The position numbers and the translations under genes were made by a program. Below are positions 23,759-35,407 of a stretch of 64,000 bases of DNA, one piece after another. Location: positions 639,450-703,449 of the forward strand of contig JAZKJV010002617.1 of NCBI GenBank assembly GCA_037367405.1, written 5' to 3'. Origin of the DNA: Ottelia alismoides. Its lineage: Eukaryota; Streptophyta; Magnoliopsida; Alismatales; Hydrocharitaceae. The notes under the pieces are model-generated. The model did no database searches. It was not told the DNA's origin and saw only the letters and a list, made by a program, of their open reading frames with translations. Within the stretch, counting starts at the first letter, position 1; each line of letters opens with the position of its first letter.

Positions 23759-25978
23759 AACATCCCTCCTGGACCAATCAGAAAATAGCTTGGTTAAAAA
23801 GAATTGAAAAATAATTTAAAATAGAAAATGATTTTAAAATAAAAAATGTTCAAAATGAATTCAAACTATTTTTTGTGATTATTAATTAGTTTTATGAAAA
23901 AACAATTATGGTATATATATTATATTATATTATATTATATATAGGTATAAAATACCTATGTATTTTATACAATTATTTTTAGTTTCTTTTTTTGTGTAAA
24001 TACCCTAATTTTATATTTTCATTATTTACAACATAATATTTGGAGTGTAAATAATTTTTGTTTTATTTTTATTATTTATGTACAAGTGTAAAATAAATAG
24101 GAATATGATACACCTATACATGTATTATACACAAGGTGAGAGAGAGAATTTTATTTTTATTTTCATTTTATTTTTCTAATTTTTTAGTTTTTTTAGAAAA
24201 ATGTCTTTTTATGTCTATTTTTGCAAAAATAAATTATATACATCAAAGAAGGTGTATGTACAAGGTAGAGTGGCCCTATCTCTCTCTACTTATTTTATTT
24301 GACAATCAGGTCCATTTTGGACCCTCTCTTGGGTTTAGGTCACTCAATATTTATTCTAAATATTTTCTTATGTTTATTTTATTCTTTATTATATTATTTT
24401 TGCACAAATACATGCTAATTATTAAATATTAACAAATACATGCTTATTGATAATTTATTGTATTTACCACAATATACATGATGCTTTGCCAAGATACTTA
24501 GCTAAAATAAAAGAATAAAGAGTTATGAATGGGAATTCATCACCCCCTATACTTTACTTTTGCTAGTCCCTTAGCAAACACTTATTTGAAAAAGAAGTGA
24601 AAAGAGAAAGAAAAAGAAAAAGAAGGGAAATCAAGGTTGATTATTAAACTTGCCTTCATTAAATTAAAGTACGGATCTTAGTCAGGCTTTGGATTATTAG
24701 TTTGTCGGAACCATAATTGGACTTAGGTTTAAAACACAACAGTCTCTAATTTCCACCACTCTATGATCAAGACTCCTGAACAATCCAGATCAGAACAAGT
24801 CTACATACAAAAACTCTAATGACCATGAATCTTTCCTTGTACTGTGTAAGTGATATGTAGCTCCGCATCTCAGAAATGGCAAAGTGACAACCCCCCTCAA
24901 TAAGGTAACTCTAATGCCCTAGTCTGGCAACTATTTCCTCGAGGAGTGGGGTATTCCCCTCTAAGTTCAAGTTCAATCGGATCAAGAAGAGGAGAAAGAA
25001 GAGAATGGTCCATGACCAGTGTAGCCATGTATCCTTGGAAGCCCAACCAGTGTAGCTAAGTATCCCACTGCAAGCTTCATGAGATGAGAATGGATAACAT
25101 AAGCTTTGCTCTATTTGACTAAATACACTCCGGTGGGAATTTTAGTTTCATTCAGACCCACTAGTTTTTTGAGTTTCCTTTCTTTGCACATTTTTTTGAT
25201 GTGTATATGTACAACATATCTATATGGTGCAACATATATACATAAGGAGTTTTTCCTCTTGAGCTAGTAGACTATCCCTCTTTTGAAGCTTTATTACAAC
25301 CCACAACTCCTATCTTTAGACCTCAACACCACCAGACCAAGTTGAGACGCACTTCCTTCACTAAAAGAAGAAGAGAGGTTCTGCCTAGAAGTATTACCCT
25401 CGTATGCCACCCCAAGCCAAAGAAGATTGCCTCCTCACCACCTCATCCGTGGAGAGCTATGTGTAAGGTGCTGGTGCAAGTAAAGCCATTGTTAGTGACT
25501 GTCATCTATGCATTGTTAAGTGTTCTACTTAGTCTCATCAAGATGACATATGATCATAGCCTAGTGGACTCAAAGAATTAAGTCTCAAATGGACCTGAAA
25601 AGTCTTAACCCAAAGACCTATAAGGTTCCTTTTAGAATTAGGTGGATTAAGATCTTAATCAAGCTTCATTTTCCAATTTAATTCCAGGCTAGTTTAAATA
25701 TCAACTATGATTCCGAAAAACTTTACAAATATATACAAAAATCTTTTTATGCAGGTTTTTGAAAGATGTGCGGAATTTTTGAAAATGTTTGAATGAATGA
25801 GTGCATATGTTTTGCAAGATATTTACACACATTTACACAAGGGTTTTTGCAAACTTTTGTTTTTCAAACATTTTACAAAAAAAATTGTACTTCATATAAT
25901 TTCTATACCAAAATTTTTATAAACTCTTTATACAAAATATTTTTACAAACATTTGTACAAAATTTTTTTTTATAAATA
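23759..25978. repeat. Gypsy-related long repeat, copy B, right segment
   Basis: This continues copy B after the copia insertion and matches copy A from about 2566 to 4835. Agreement is strongest between about 24560 and 25720 (compare 3400-4560). The match ends at about 25978, after a cluster of acatttgtaca-like repeats. No gene is supported; the frames at 24136, 25342 and 25793 have no family match. Confidence 0.75.
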
Positions 25979-26747
25979 CAGATAGCAACTGATCGCACAA
26001 GAGTGGTGTTAGAAATACTTTATAAAATCGACTTAAATATATAAGAATTAGATGGAAAACACATGATATTAATTTATTGGAAGTGTTTGTATAATAAAAA
26101 ATTATATAAATATGGTGAAAGGTGGTAGAGAGTTATAATTCAACTTTATAAAGCAATCATACTAAATGCAAACGTTAGAAGTCATTTACTATTTGCAGAA
26201 TAATCCATTTCTATTTATAAAATATCAGTATCGGAATCACGATTATTTGCTTCTATAGTTGTATCAGTTTTTGAGTATTCCTTTTGCATTTTTCAATATC
26301 AGCCATGTATCTGTTTTTATATCTATTTCCATATTTTATAACGTATAAGGATATGTAACACCTATATTTGTATATGTTCGTTTGCATTCCTAGGTATGAC
26401 GATTAGCAATTTTACGGGTTTTTGATGATAATAACAAAGAGTACATTATAGATAAGGTAATTCAGAAAGTTTTTAAGGTTTATGGTTAAAAAAGAATGTT
26501 CAATGTGCCAATTTCTACATGTTCTTGACTTTTATTAAGGGAGTATATTGCAGGTAAGGATAGAGATAAACTATTTTTGCAATATTTTTTATTATTTTAT
26601 TGATTATTATAATAAATTGAGAATTCGGGAAATGGCTAGTTTATACACAAATGGAATAATTAGAAAAAAAGATGATATACAGAGGGGGTGGGGAGTATGC
26701 ACCCAGGTGCATGTAATTTTACATGCATCGGGGTCTATATCTTCCAC
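25979..26747. other. AT-rich stretch, nothing recognised
   Basis: I see no coding frame with support, no paired repeats and no similarity to other parts of the window. A short inverted motif (caggtgcatgtaattttacatgcat) near 26702-26726 sits just before the foldback element. Confidence 0.4.
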
Positions 26748-27019
26748 ATTTTTTACTTTTTTGGAAAAAATCACAATGTATATTCATCCCTATATCCCTT
26801 ATATATGGCATTTGAATTTCGTCAGAAACAGAGACTCCTATGCCTTCCATCTAGAACATGTAATTTTAACGGTCTTAGAATTGTTGTAATCGACATGTTC
26901 TAGAGGAAGGGCATATGAGTCTCTATTTCTGACGAATTTTGAATGGTATAACGGAGGAATATATAGATGAATATACATGGTGATATTTTCCAAAAAAAAG
27001 TAAAAAAACTAGAAATATG
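26748..27019. mobile_element. Foldback (inverted-repeat) element
   Basis: Two arms of about 115-125 bp (26748-26862 and 26893-27019) are imperfect reverse complements. Both include the phrase gtatattcatc, the phrase cgtcagaaa.agagactc and the inner ctagaacatgt. The centre is only about 30 bp, so the RNA would form one long hairpin. It lies at the end of the recognisable copia gag/pre-integrase match. I could not define a target duplication. Confidence 0.75.
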
Positions 27020-28366
27020 TGTTGAATAATAACAAACACAAGGTGGCCAAGTCCCTCGTGCCACTGACGGAAAATCCGAGTCATCTGCATACTTCTAACC
27101 TTTAACAGTCCAAGCAGAAATAACACGAGTAGGAAGGCGATAGAGACCATTAAGTAACCAAATCGATGCCAATCTGATTCCCCGCCACCAAGTCTTGCAT
27201 AATACATGAATGAGTATAAAAAATTAGCAACAATTTAGGTCTTTAGTAATACGATGAACAGACAACAAATAAATAGGGAAATCAGGAACATGAAGTGCAT
27301 CTTTCAAGATGAACTTTTCCATAACCGATATGCTTTCTTTTCCAGCCACACTAACAGATGATCCATCTGTGAGATTTACACGCTTCCTTCTAGATGTAAG
27401 TTTGTAATCACAAAATATTTTTGGATTCCCTCTCATGTGGTCAAAAGCGCCACTATCAATAACCTACTTATTATGAATTAAATTTTTACCTTCATTTTTC
27501 TAGGATGACATCGGAGTATTGAACAAATCAGCATCATTTTTGGTTTTGTCAAAAAAGGAGAGCTTCCTCACGTTCTCATGAAAATCAATGATTTGTTCAT
27601 TTGTCAGCTTTCGACCATCAATAGAAGAACTCTCTATTTCTTTATATCAACAATCATAGAGGTTAGTTTCTTTCCTTTGTTCATCTTTTTTTTCTCAAGA
27701 TGGAGTTCCCAACAGAAATCAATGTCATGGCCCATCTTCTCACAATAGACACACTTCTTGTCTTTCCAGTACCTACCTTTGATGCCCATACCAAGTAAAG
27801 CAGATCTTTCCATTTGCACAACATGTTCACTATTCATAACAACCCGACGTTGTTCTTCCGGCTAGATAGTATGATACACTTCCTCAATATTTGATTTGAT
27901 TTCGGCAGAAAGAAGTTGGCTCCTCGTTGCTTCAAATTCGAAATTAAAACCCCCTAATAATATCAAGATTCTCTACTTCTAGATGTCATCCAATGTTTCT
28001 TTTGATCAGATGTACTCGTCCATGTGTCATCGCTATAATAGTCCATATCTTCCTATTTTCCCATCAGGCAGAGTAGTATGCAGCAATAGATAACTCACCT
28101 TGTTTCGTGCTATAGACTTCTCTACTCAGTTAGTACATTCGGATATCACGCTGCTTTTGTCCATGCATGCTTTCCAAAGTAATCCATTGATCATGAGCAT
28201 TTTTTTCGAATCACTAGAGGTCGAATATCAGAAGAGTCGGAATTAATAATCTGGGTTTTCTACTGATTATCTTCAACATGCCATTGATCGTACATTTTAT
28301 CTTTTTGAACCGAAGCCTTTTTTTAGATAGTTTGTTTTTGTCAACTTAAAGGTTGTAATATGGCTA
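27020..28366 (-). pseudogene. Copia gag zinc knuckle, protease and pre-integrase remnant
   Basis: The minus-strand frame 27837-27634 contains CVYCEKMGHDIDFC, a CX2CX4HX4C zinc knuckle of Gag. The frame 27436-27224 matches the stretch after the protease active site (NLTDGSSVSVAGKES...LKDALHVPDFPIYLLSVHRITKDLNC). The frame from 27207 includes a gag-pre-integrase motif (WHEGLGH). The order is correct for copia, but frameshifts and stops separate the pieces. The foldback element interrupts the 3' side and the hAT element the 5' side. Confidence 0.8.
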
Positions 28367-31300
28367 TAGGGTTGAGCATCGAGCCGGGTAAGGTCGGCCC
28401 CAGGTTAGTCCAGCCCAAGCCCATCTAAGATTTCGGGCCCATGGGCCGGGCCTCGGCCATATTTTGTTATTTCGCTTGTCCAAGCTCAGGCCCTACCCAT
28501 GGTCTTATGGGTCAGGCTTGGGTCAGGTCGGCCCACAAGATAACCGGACTTTCTTTGATTTATGTGTTTCCTCTTATTGATACTAATTTTTATTTTCCCT
28601 AATGTTTTAGACTACGGGGTGGTACTATGCTTGTGTTAGGATTTTTTTTCAATGTCAATTTCAATGGTCAATAACAAGAAATTATTTAACGTAATGGTCA
28701 ATTTCACAAGTTTTTGTTTCGGAATTTATTTTGTATCCATTTCTCTTGAGGTGCGGTCATAGTTGACCATGTATAGTTTACATGAGCAACTCAGGAAGTT
28801 AATTTTTTCTTAAAAAAACTAAATAATCAACACATAAATCAATCACTTTATCAAATGAAGGGATGTTTGGGAGATAAAACACACCATCTAAAGATATAAG
28901 AAATAAAATAAAAGGTTGTCTCCACCACCACAAGATAAACAATATGTAAATAAAATGTCCAAGCCGAACAAAAAAATACAATGTTTGATGTTAATCAAAC
29001 CATCAATCGTCAAAGGAAAATCCTAAGTGAATGATTAGAAAATAAAAAAGCAAACTATTCTCGATTACTCATACACATGACAGGACCACAAGCACAAGAC
29101 ATATACTTTCTAGAAAAATTACGCCACAATCTACTGAGATATGCATTGTTGGCAAAAGATTCTCTCACTCAATGATGGTTGGCAAACCTACAGTTTAACA
29201 ACAAATATCATTACATATAAAAAAATATGATGAACAATGAAATGAATGTACAAACATACCAAATTAATTCCTAATATCATCGTCAATCATCAATATATCT
29301 AAAATATAATGCCCATATCAACTAAAATATGCATTGTTTATTATTAATTCCATGTATCCAAAATAAAATATGAAATGCATGGACTAATCAACCCCTTGAA
29401 AAGAAATTAAAATAACTTTACATGTCTATAGGTTAAAAAATAGGGTAAATTACAATTTGGGTCCCCATCTATGGGTCAGATCCCAGAATAGGTCTCGATC
29501 TTTAAATTATAATGATTCGGGTCCTAGGACCATTTAGGAAATGGAAATTTTAGGGTTCATGACGAATATGTCCATGTTGGGAAGAGAATGGGGGGTTGAG
29601 TTCCAACCTTTAAACAAGATCATACTCGTCATTAGCCTCAAAAAGTTCCTTACATTAATGGTCCCGAGACCCGAATCGTTACAATTTAAAGATCGGGACC
29701 CATTCTGAGATAGGACCCACCCTAAAAAATAATATGAAATGGTATTTGTACGTTTAAAGAATTTAATGTACCTTCAAAAATCGAATTGGATTTTAAAGTC
29801 CATGGTTCCTAATCCAATCTTTTTCTCTCACTCAGTGATGTCGGCAAACCTACAATTCAAGCAATAAATATTAATACATAGGCAAGAAAAAGTGTGTAAA
29901 TAAATTAGTAGGCAAACTTAGGAGATAAAGTCCTACTCTCATCATCTTCTTCTTCCTCCTCCTCTTCTTCACCAATATTTTCTTTTCTATTATTATCTAT
30001 TTCTTCCTCGTGTATCCAATCTGTCGTGCAAATCAGTGCCTCAACATATGTTGGGTCAAGTCTATTTCTGTAGGAGTCCAAAACTCTACCACCCATACTG
30101 AAAGCACTTTCTGAAGCTACTGTGGACACTGGTATTGCCAGGATATCACATGCAAGTTTCGATAGTATGCAATATTTATTTGAATTCAGTTGCCACCATC
30201 TCAAAACATCAAAGTGTTCATCTTCCTCATTGTCTGCAGAGTTAACTTCTAAATATAATTGGACTTAAAATTTGCCCTCTGATGAACCCATCACCTTCCT
30301 TTGTTTTATAAATTGACTCCTATTATCTTCCTTCTTTTTCATCATGCAAATATTTTCATGTTCAAATATGTCTTGCATTGTAGAATCTCTGCATCGAGTT
30401 TCCCTAAAGTGGTTGCATATTCATCATAAAGTGCCCGAAATACATTTTCAATTTGGATGACTTGTTATGTGACTTCTGCATTAGAGTAAAGATTTGAGAA
30501 TGAAAAACGGAGGAACTCAAATTTATAGCGAGGATCTAACACTGTGGCTATAGATAAAGGCAACATTGCATCCATGTCCCTCCAATATTTATCAAACTTA
30601 GTATACATCTTCATTGCCATATTTTTGATGGATACATCATCAACATTCGTTAAAAATAACAAGTCCCTTTCTATCTCAAAAATTATGTTGAAAAACGTGT
30701 TTGAAGTAGAATACTTCTGTTCAAAAAAGATCTTTGTAGTCGCATAAAAATTTTCAAGAATGCCATGGATAAGCTCCACCTTTTTCCATTCAGCAGGGGA
30801 AGTGACATCTAGTAACTGAAAATCGTGGGTCGTCATTCGATTAAAGACCTTATGATGCAACAATGATGACTCAAGCATCAGGTATGTAGAGTTCTAACGT
30901 GTACTCACATCCAATCGCAATCCTTTCATCGCTGTAATACGTTCCTGTTGAGCCATCTCAAGAAATTCATGATACCTCCTATTAGAGTATTTTATAGATT
31001 TGACTAAGTTGCGGATTTTTATAATTACATCCTTAATCTCCAACAAACCATCCTGAACAATTAGGTTCAAAATATGTGCCCAACAATGCACACGGAAGAA
31101 ACTACCACTAAACAAGAGAGAATCGGTGAAAGAAAATTGTTCAACCAAAATCCTACATATGGCGTCACTAGTAGATGCATTATCTGCTGTAAGAGTGCAT
31201 AACTTACACACATTCCACTCATTAAGGCGACTAACAAGAAGATCTGCAATATTTTCTCCCATATGTCGAGATGCAAGTGCATCAAAACTCAAGATTTTTT

Positions 31301-32786
31301 TTTAACTTCCACTGATGGTCAATGTAGTTGCAGTGATTGTCATATATCCTAAATTCTGGATAGAGGACCACATATCCGTGGTAATACAAATTCTGCCTGC
31401 CAATTTTTTAAGATTGTTCAACAACTTTTATTTTTCCGCTTCGTACATCTTCAAATAATCTCTTTTCAATGTAAATCAAGAAAGAACCTTATACTTTGGT
31501 TGCAAATTCTCAACAAATTTTTTGAACCATGAATTTTTTACAACTCTAAAGGGCATCTCCCCAGAAATCATCCAGTTCACAAAGTCACTCCTACTTCGTT
31601 CTTGGTCGAATTTCCATGTTAAAATAATGCCTCAATGATATAAATTTGTTAAATTTAATAGCCCTTGTTATTTTTTATGCTTTTTGAAATATAAGCATTT
31701 CTTTTCCAAATGACCGATTAGATGACTAGTTCTGCTTGTACTTTGACATGATAAGAGTTTCTTACAATGATTACATCTGCATATCTCCTTGCCATCAATT
31801 ATTCTGACCTTCGTCAAATGTTGTCAAACCCATCATTGCGATTGACATGAACGTTTATTTGAAACTTGCACACCCACATCTACTTCCATATTCTTATCTT
31901 TCCTAATTGCATTCTCTTCCAATGTTGGTGTGGCATCATTATGAGTTGACATCTAGGTTGATTAATAAACATAAAATCAATAACTTAAGTTGGTCTAAGC
32001 AATCAAATAAACTAATACATACATCAAATTCAACACGTATCAACATGGTTGCTTATCAAATTGCATGATACAAATCAACTGCAGGAGAATCCGAGTAACA
32101 AATGAAGTTTAGAAATTTTATGTCATACATATTGTCATGATAATGCATATATATAATCCTAAAGTACAAATATATGCAATATCAATATGGATACCACAGA
32201 AAAAAAATATGTACCTGTGATTGTGATAAGGGGTCGAGGGCATCGATGTGTCGACATTAGTGGAGGCCAGCTCAGTGGCGAGGCCGCTAGTTCGGAGCTG
32301 TATAGTTGTGGGAGGGATGGGCGGTGCCGGTTGCCGTTGGAGAACTTGGACCGTGTTCTGCGATTAGGCTTTTTACGGTTTGGGAGTGGGGCCAACCAAT
32401 GGGGGAGGGTTTTGATCGTGGTAGTGGGATACGTTTTAGGCGAGCCAACCAATGGGGGACCAGGGATTTGGGAGACATTTGAATGGGGGTATGACGTATG
32501 CGATATATGGTTTTGGTTGGGATCGGGTGGGGTTGGGGGAATTTAGCAAAGATTTCAGGCCTAGCCGTGTGCCCTTTAGAGGGCCTAAACACGGGCCTAC
32601 CAACGGGCCGGCTAACCGGGCTTCAAGTTCGGTTTATGATAGACCCGAACACGGCCCAAATAACAAACTGGGCCAAAATTGGAGCCCACGCCCGCCTATA
32701 TTTCCAATGAGCTCGGGCAAGGGTCGGGTTTGGTGGGTTTGAGCTTTGGATTGGGTGAGGCCGGCCCTACTTGATGCTCAACCCTA
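28367..32786 (-). mobile_element. hAT transposon with defective transposase
   Basis: The ends are inverted repeats starting TAGGGTTGAGCATC (28367 on the plus strand, 32786 on the minus strand). Both subterminal regions are rich in GGCC-type motifs, as in Ac-like hAT elements. The flanks are tatggcta (28359-28366) and tatgacta (32787-32794), an 8-bp target duplication with one mismatch. Inside, on the minus strand, lie the BED finger, core and dimerisation parts of a transposase in the correct order. The element sits inside an older copia leader/gag remnant. Confidence 0.92.
29905..31810 (-). pseudogene. hAT transposase (BED finger, RNase H-like core, C-terminal dimerisation)
   Basis: The enzyme would cut and join the element's ends. 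About 31810-31690 encodes a degenerate BED finger (two Cys, then a HL.GHLEKKC pattern). 31292-30894 holds the LTADNASTSDAICRIL and RVHCWAHILNLIVQDGL motifs of the catalytic core. The conserved DVSTRWNSTY motif is broken at 30894 by TAG in place of Trp, and the frame resumes in register at 30878 with the DUF4413-like segment (LDPRYKFEFL). A TAA ends that segment at 30465. 30204-29905 encodes the dimerisation domain (ILAIPVSTVASESAFSMGGRVLD) and an acidic tail. A frameshift lies near 31300. It is inactive. Confidence 0.9.
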
Positions 32787-33568
32787 TATGACTAGGCATG
32801 TTATCCATTCTAACGGTAAGAAAACCCAACCCATTATCCTCTTTGTCCTCCAAAGTCATTGCCAAGAAAAAAGACCAACGACAACAAACAAACACCATAA
32901 GCATAGAGAGCTAGGGAATTAAGATGGATTCACTAATATCCACGAGCTGTGTACTTTGAAAGAGTCGAGTCTGAAAAAAAATGTCTGATCAGGAGCCGCG
33001 CCAAGCAGGGGCCAGCAAGAAGAACTACACGTGAGCGGCTGGAGCCCTAGGCCATTGATTTGCAGGGGGGTCGGGATTTGGTTCCGCAAAGGGGCCTTTG
33101 GCTTCGATTTCAACGAGAAGGGAACCTGGATCCCACGCGATTTGTCTTCGATTTGAGGAAGAACGAGGATCCGCAGAGGCCTGGATTTTTTATCTGCAGT
33201 AGCCGCAACTTTCGATTTTGGAGCTCCTCTGATTTGCAATAGCCGTATGGGCCTGGATTTCCTATTTGCAGGGGAGTGTGTGGATCTCCTTTGATTTGGA
33301 GCCGCAACTTCCAAGATTGGGTTGGAAGGAGGTGCCGTGGATTGGGATTTGCAAGGGAGGTGCCATCGATTTAGGTTGTCAGGAGGGGGTTTGCCATGGA
33401 TTTTGCATTTGCAGGAGGGGGTTTCCGTGGATTGGGAAAGGGCCGTGGATGTGAATGAGGGTGCCCAGGATCTCTCCAAGTTTCGACACGAGAAGGAGGG
33501 TGTGTGAGAAGGTGGTTCGATGCTCGTCAAAAACCCTGGCCGCATTGTCTCAACAGGCTCTGATATCA
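32787..33568 (-). pseudogene. 5' leader of the old copia remnant, with primer-binding site
   Basis: This is the other side of the sequence split by the hAT element. At its right edge gctctgatatca (33557-33568) is a primer-binding site on the minus strand, one base different from the initiator-tRNA consensus. The minus-strand frame 33575-32919 is open for 218 residues but is composed of imperfect repeats of a roughly 50-bp unit (ggatttgcagg-like phrases at 33060-33430). I take it as repetitive leader rather than protein. Confidence 0.55.
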
Positions 33569-33856
33569 TATACAAAACAAGGATCCAACACGAATTTACG
33601 TAGAAACCCTACAACGAGGGAGAAAAACACCGGGGCGCACACAACCCTAATCTCCTAAAACTTGAGGATTAGGATTCATAATCACTTGTTAATCTGTAAA
33701 AGAAGGGAGGATGAGCACAATACAAATAGAAACCCTAATCTCCAACGTGTGCTTGTTTTGCGTGAAAGGTGCTAATTATTTTCCCAATTTTCCAACTGTT
33801 CCTTGGTTGGATTTTGATTTTGATTTTTTTTGGATACTTTCTTTCCAGAAATCTGA
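33569..33856. repeat. Probable LTR fragment of the old copia remnant
   Basis: It lies just outside the primer-binding site, where the 5' LTR should be, and includes phrases typical of copia LTRs (ccaacacgaatttacgtagaaaccc). No partner LTR is present in the window, so its extent is unknown. Confidence 0.4.
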
Positions 33857-34530
33857 TAGTTTTCGTTCTTGTGAATAGTTTGATTGTGCTGTATGTGTGC
33901 ATTCTATAGTTTTCGTTCTTGTGAATAGTTTGATTGTGCTGTATGTGTGCATTCTTTGGTATGCTCTTGATTCTGGAATCTGTGATTGTTTCCAGAGAAA
34001 GGTGCTTTCTCGGTAGTTATGTTTCCAGTGGTACTACTGTTGTTGGGATGGATTTTGATTTTTTTTTTTCAAATTTGCTTTCCTACTTTTTTTTATTTTC
34101 GAACTGTTTGATTGTGTTGCTTGCTTACATTCTTGCGTGTGCTCTCGACTCTGGAACCTGTGTTTGTTTCGTGAGAAAGGTACAATCTTGTTATCCTTGT
34201 TCCCAATTGATCCAACTGTTAATATGATGGATTTTGTTTTTTATTTTTGGATATTTTCTTTGCAGATAATTCTTTTTTTTTTGTTTTCGTGGATGGATTG
34301 TGTTGTGTGCTTACATTGTTGGGTTTGCTTTCGATTCTGGAATCTCTGGTTGTTTTATAGAGAATGGCGCTATCTTGGTAGTTATGTTCCTACTGTTGTT
34401 GAGATGGAATTTGATTTTTTGAGATTTTTTTCTCAGTCTATTTTTTGTGCTTATGGACTGTTTGATTGTGTCTCGTGTATGTTTTCCTTTCTGGAACCTG
34501 TAATTTTCGCGAGGAAGGTGCGAACCGAAC
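33857..34530. repeat. Degenerate tandem repeat, about 160-190-bp unit
   Basis: A unit containing 'gtttgattgtg...gcttacattct', then 'ctggaacctgtg.ttgtttc', then 'gagaaaggtgc' and 'ggttagttatgtt...gttgttgagatgg' recurs. Matching points lie near 33940, 34115, 34303 and 34465. The first unit also has a perfect 53-bp duplication (33855-33907 and 33908-33960). The frames at 33934 and 34137 are read through these repeats and have no family match. Confidence 0.7.
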
Positions 34531-34612
34531 ACTTCGAACCCATCTAAACCGATCAATCACCCTCTCTATCCGATTATATCATAGATGATCTTTGAAGTTT
34601 CTGAACGTAATG

Positions 34613-34737
34613 TGTTGAAGGGAATAAGCGAGATGCATTACCATTAACCCTAGAGCTCTCTTATATAGGAGAAAAGCTCTATGGGTAATTTACATAAAGA
34701 GAACAAACAAAACCTACATAATAAAGTTACTCTAACA
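34613..34737 (-). repeat. 3' LTR of the short-LTR copia element
   Basis: It starts TGTTGAAG and ends CTAACA on the plus strand. It is nearly identical to the other LTR. The segment tctcttatataggag (around 34660-34672) could supply a TATA box on the plus strand; this is only inferred. Confidence 0.95.
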
Positions 34738-35407
34738 CTCCCCCTCAAGCTGGAGCATATATATATATCCAACATGCTCAGCTTGGAACAACAAAGATGA
34801 AATGGACCCCTAGCAAGGGCCTTGGTGAACATGTCTGCAACCTGCTCTCCTGATGATACATGAGAGGTTGAAATAAGCCCTTTTTGAATTAAGTCCCGTG
34901 TATAATGGCAATCCACTTCAATGTGCTTCGTCCTCTCATGGAAGGCTGGATTATTGGCTATGAACAAGGTTGTTTGATTATCACATTTCAGATGCATGGG
35001 AAGAGGAACATCAATAGTTAAATCAGTTAAAACGGATTTAACCCACATCATCTCAGCACTACCTTGGGCCATTGCCCTATATTCTGACTCTGCACTAGAT
35101 CGAGCCACTACAGTTTGCTTCTTACTCTTCCAAGCTACTGGTGAGCTGCCAACAAATACAATAAAGCCTGAAGTTGACTTTCTAGCATTAGACAACCGGC
35201 ATAGTCTGCATCAGCATAACCTGTGACGGATATCGAGGTATCTCTTCTAAACAGAAGACCAATACCTGGAGACGACTTCAGATATCTCAAGATCATAAAA
35301 ATAGCATTCATGTGAGCCTGCCTGGGTTGCTCCATGAATTGGCTTACCCTATTAACTGCAAAGGCTATATCCGGTCGGGTAATAGTGACATACAAGAGCT
35401 TTCCCAC
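34650..35407 (-). pseudogene. Copia RNase H (two frames)
   Basis: The first segment (from 35407) contains GKLLYVTITRPDIAFAVNRV and GYADADYAGC with catalytic Asp residues. A one-base shift near 35200 moves the frame to 35195-34650, which continues ARKSTSGFIVFVG, then VARSSAESEYRAMA with the catalytic Glu, LKCDNQTTLFIANNP and KHIEVDCHYTRD. The domain is complete except for the frameshift. Confidence 0.92.

Noticed and set aside
32919..33575. 218-residue open frame on the minus strand
   Set aside because: It reads through repeated ~50-bp phrases next to a copia primer site; residues are repetitive and match no family.
33855..33960. Perfect 53-bp direct duplication considered as a CRISPR-like or attachment repeat
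   Set aside because: There are only two adjacent units without spacers and the setting is eukaryotic; it is a simple tandem duplication.
34137..34547. 136-residue frame rich in Phe, Leu and Cys, considered as a membrane protein
   Set aside because: It runs through the degenerate tandem repeat; hydrophobicity follows from T-rich DNA.
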